Shown here: positions 13,803 to 15,099 of the stretch, one piece after another
Layout of the letters: each line of letters begins with the position of its first letter
Numbering within the stretch: the first letter of the stretch is position 1
From: Youngiibacter multivorans
Lineage (GTDB): Bacteria > Bacillota > Clostridia > Clostridiales > Clostridiaceae
Assembly (NCBI RefSeq): GCF_017873395.1
Contig: NZ_JAGGKC010000046.1
Span: 1 to 15,099 of the forward strand
Direction of reading: 5' to 3'
DNA: 15,099 nt
Made by a program: the position numbers and the translations under genes
The notes under the pieces: generated by a model
Databases searched by the model: none
What the model saw: the letters and a program-made list of their open reading frames with translations, nothing else
What the model was told of the DNA's origin: nothing

Positions 13803-14999
13803 TCAATTATTCAGATGTTCTGTTGGTAAGGTCAGGAACACCTTATATGTCTTGTCTATACCAATCGCTCCTAGAGGTGCGGTTACCATTATTGCGAGTA
13901 CTGCAACTGAGAGTATGGTTCCTCCTGCCGGTACTCCCATGGCAAGAGGTATGGAGCCAATGGCTGCCTGAACTGTTGCTTTAGGAAGATACGCTATTGC
14001 GCAGAAGAGCCTTTCCTTCAATGTCAGGTCTGTACCTGATACGCTTATTGCTACACCCAGCATTCGGACAATGAGTGCAGAGAATATAAGTATTAGTGCC
14101 TTTACGCCTGTACCGCCAAGAGCAGTTATGTTGACTGCGGCCCCGACAAGAACGAAGAGAAGAATCTCAGAGCCTACCCAAATCTTGGAGAATTTACCCA
14201 TTATCCTTTTGGCCAGAAGCTCATATGTCTTTAGTATGGTTCCACCGATTGCCATGACTGCAAGGAGTCCTGACATGGGGAACCAGGGTTTAAGCAATTC
14301 TTCAACCGAAACCATGAGCATGGATACGCTTAGTATGATCAGGACCTTTATGGTGTCTCTCATGTGGAACATCTTGAATATCCTGACCAGGATATATCCG
14401 GCAAGTATTCCGACAGCTATACCTGATACTACCGATACAGGGACCTTCACAAGGCTTGCTGCATCGAAGCCTGAGCCTCCATGCATTCCCAGGAAAGCTG
14501 TGAACAGGACAATGACATAGACGTCATCAACGGATGCTCCTGCCATTATCATCTGAGGTATCTTCTTATCCCGGCCATAGCCTGATTCCATCAGGTGAAG
14601 CATCCTTGGAACCACAACTGCCGGGGAAACTGCTGCGAGCACGGCACCAAGTATTGCTGCTTCAAGTCTTGTGACTCCAAGAAGAGAAGGAGCGAGTAAG
14701 GTAACTGTGAGCAGCTCAAAGGTTGCCGGTACGAAGCAAAGAAGGAATGCCGGGCGACCTACTTTCTTAAGGTCCTTCAGGTCAAGTGAAAGTCCTGCTC
14801 TCGCCAATATGACTATCAGTGCAATCTGCCTGAGTTCAGCTGAGATGTCCAGGATTTCAGGTGAAATCAGGTCAAAGCCATAGGGCCCGAGGATAATCCC
14901 GGTCGCGACCATACCGAGGAGTCCTGGAAGGCCTAGCTTTCCAAGGATTCCGCTCAATGTGAAGCCGATAAGAAGTATAAGTGCAATTGATGTAAGCAT
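13803..14999 (-). CDS. Cation:proton antiporter, CPA2/NHA2 (SLC9B)-like
   Basis: A 398-residue membrane protein with about 12 hydrophobic segments, probably exchanging Na+ (or Li+/K+) for protons at the plasma membrane. It has the paired aspartates Asp158-Asp159 in GASVDDVYVIVLF, which mark electrogenic two-proton exchangers such as NhaA and NHA2, and AYLPKATVQAAIG with Lys340, a motif shared with the SLC9B/NHA2 branch. There are no C-terminal TrkA-N/RCK domains, so a KefB-type K+ channel role is less likely. GGGAGGT lies five bases before the ATG. It is convergent with the LysR gene and shares its terminator. It could export the Na+ brought in by the Na+-coupled transporters of this region, but the operon structure does not tie it to them. 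Confidence 0.88.
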   Translation of the reverse strand: MLTSIALILLIGFTLSGILGKLGLPGLLGMVATGIILGPYGFDLISPEILDISAELRQIALIVILARAGLSLDLKDLKKVGRPAFLLCFVPATFELLTVTLLAPSLLGVTRLEAAILGAVLAAVSPAVVVPRMLHLMESGYGRDKKIPQMIMAGASVDDVYVIVLFTAFLGMHGGSGFDAASLVKVPVSVVSGIAVGILAGYILVRIFKMFHMRDTIKVLIILSVSMLMVSVEELLKPWFPMSGLLAVMAIGGTILKTYELLAKRIMGKFSKIWVGSEILLFVLVGAAVNITALGGTGVKALILIFSALIVRMLGVAISVSGTDLTLKERLFCAIAYLPKATVQAAIGSIPLAMGVPAGGTILSVAVLAIMVTAPLGAIGIDKTYKVFLTLPTEHLNN

Positions 15000-15059
15000 G
15001 GAGACCTCCCTTAATTTAAACCAATTATCTCTTATTATCTCGGTATATCTTAGATTTCC

Positions 15060-15087
15060 ATATTAACCTTATGAGAGCATACTCCAA
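15060..15087 (-). promoter_or_regulatory. Candidate promoter for the antiporter gene
   Basis: On the minus strand TTGGAG (15087..15082) and TAATAT (15065..15060) are 16 bases apart, about 60 bases before the antiporter ATG. The rest of 15000-15099 holds no gene start; it has two direct copies of ATTATCTC (15024-15031 and 15034-15041) in the leader. Confidence 0.35.
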
Positions 15088-15099
15088 GGATTAGGGCAT

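Noticed and set aside
1..15099. Mobile elements, CRISPR arrays, tRNA or rRNA genes, phage or defence genes
   Set aside because: No transposase, integrase, regular repeat-spacer pattern, cloverleaf or defence-domain motif was seen; all large frames are metabolic, transport or regulatory genes.

Overview
The window looks like part of the chromosome of a low-to-moderate-GC Gram-positive anaerobe of the Clostridia type. The evidence is strong purine-rich ribosome binding sites (GGAGG), several TTG start codons, U-tract terminators, a near-consensus CcpA cre site, and a gene set typical of organisms that ferment carboxylic and amino acids (CoA transferase, thiolase, BKACE, tripartite tricarboxylate transporter, LysR). 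I cannot name a species. I see no mobile elements, tRNAs, rRNAs or CRISPR arrays.

Layout. (1) Bases 1-628 are a long regulatory region. It holds a minus-strand promoter with the possible first codons of a gene that leaves the window, a 19-bp dyad with LysR-type geometry, and a cre site. (2) Bases 629-5985 (+) form a catabolic cluster: CoA-transferase subunits A and B, a thiolase, a sodium:solute symporter and a beta-keto acid cleavage enzyme (BKACE, DUF849). (3) A 20-bp-stem hairpin separates this from the convergent minus-strand genes. (4) Bases 6161-12578 (-) carry, in transcription order, a D-2-hydroxyacid dehydrogenase, an RraA/HMG-aldolase-like protein, tctC, tctB, tctA, a terminator, and then a separately controlled DASS/SLC13 anion transporter. 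(5) A LysR-type regulator (12765-13715, +) diverges from that operon. (6) A bidirectional terminator separates it from a convergent NHA2-like Na+/H+ antiporter (13803-14999, -).

How the parts fit (inference). The plus-strand cluster makes a closed loop. BKACE would turn a beta-keto acid plus acetyl-CoA into acetoacetate plus an acyl-CoA. The CoA transferase would move CoA from that acyl-CoA to acetoacetate. The thiolase would split acetoacetyl-CoA into two acetyl-CoA. The net result is beta-keto acid + CoA -> acetyl-CoA + a shorter carboxylate, with no ATP spent, and the symporter would bring in the substrate. The BKACE has the family's metal ligands but lacks the Glu that binds the amino group in the lysine-fermentation enzyme Kce, and it has a Trp-rich segment near the pocket, so its substrate is probably not the lysine intermediate. 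The minus-strand operon looks like uptake of a (poly)carboxylate hydroxy acid, oxidation to a 2-oxo acid, and aldol cleavage or decarboxylation. The LysR protein is its likely regulator. Both transport/catabolic units carry cre-like sites, suggesting shared catabolite control. The least described parts are the substrate of the BKACE loop and the dehydrogenase-RraA-TTT combination.
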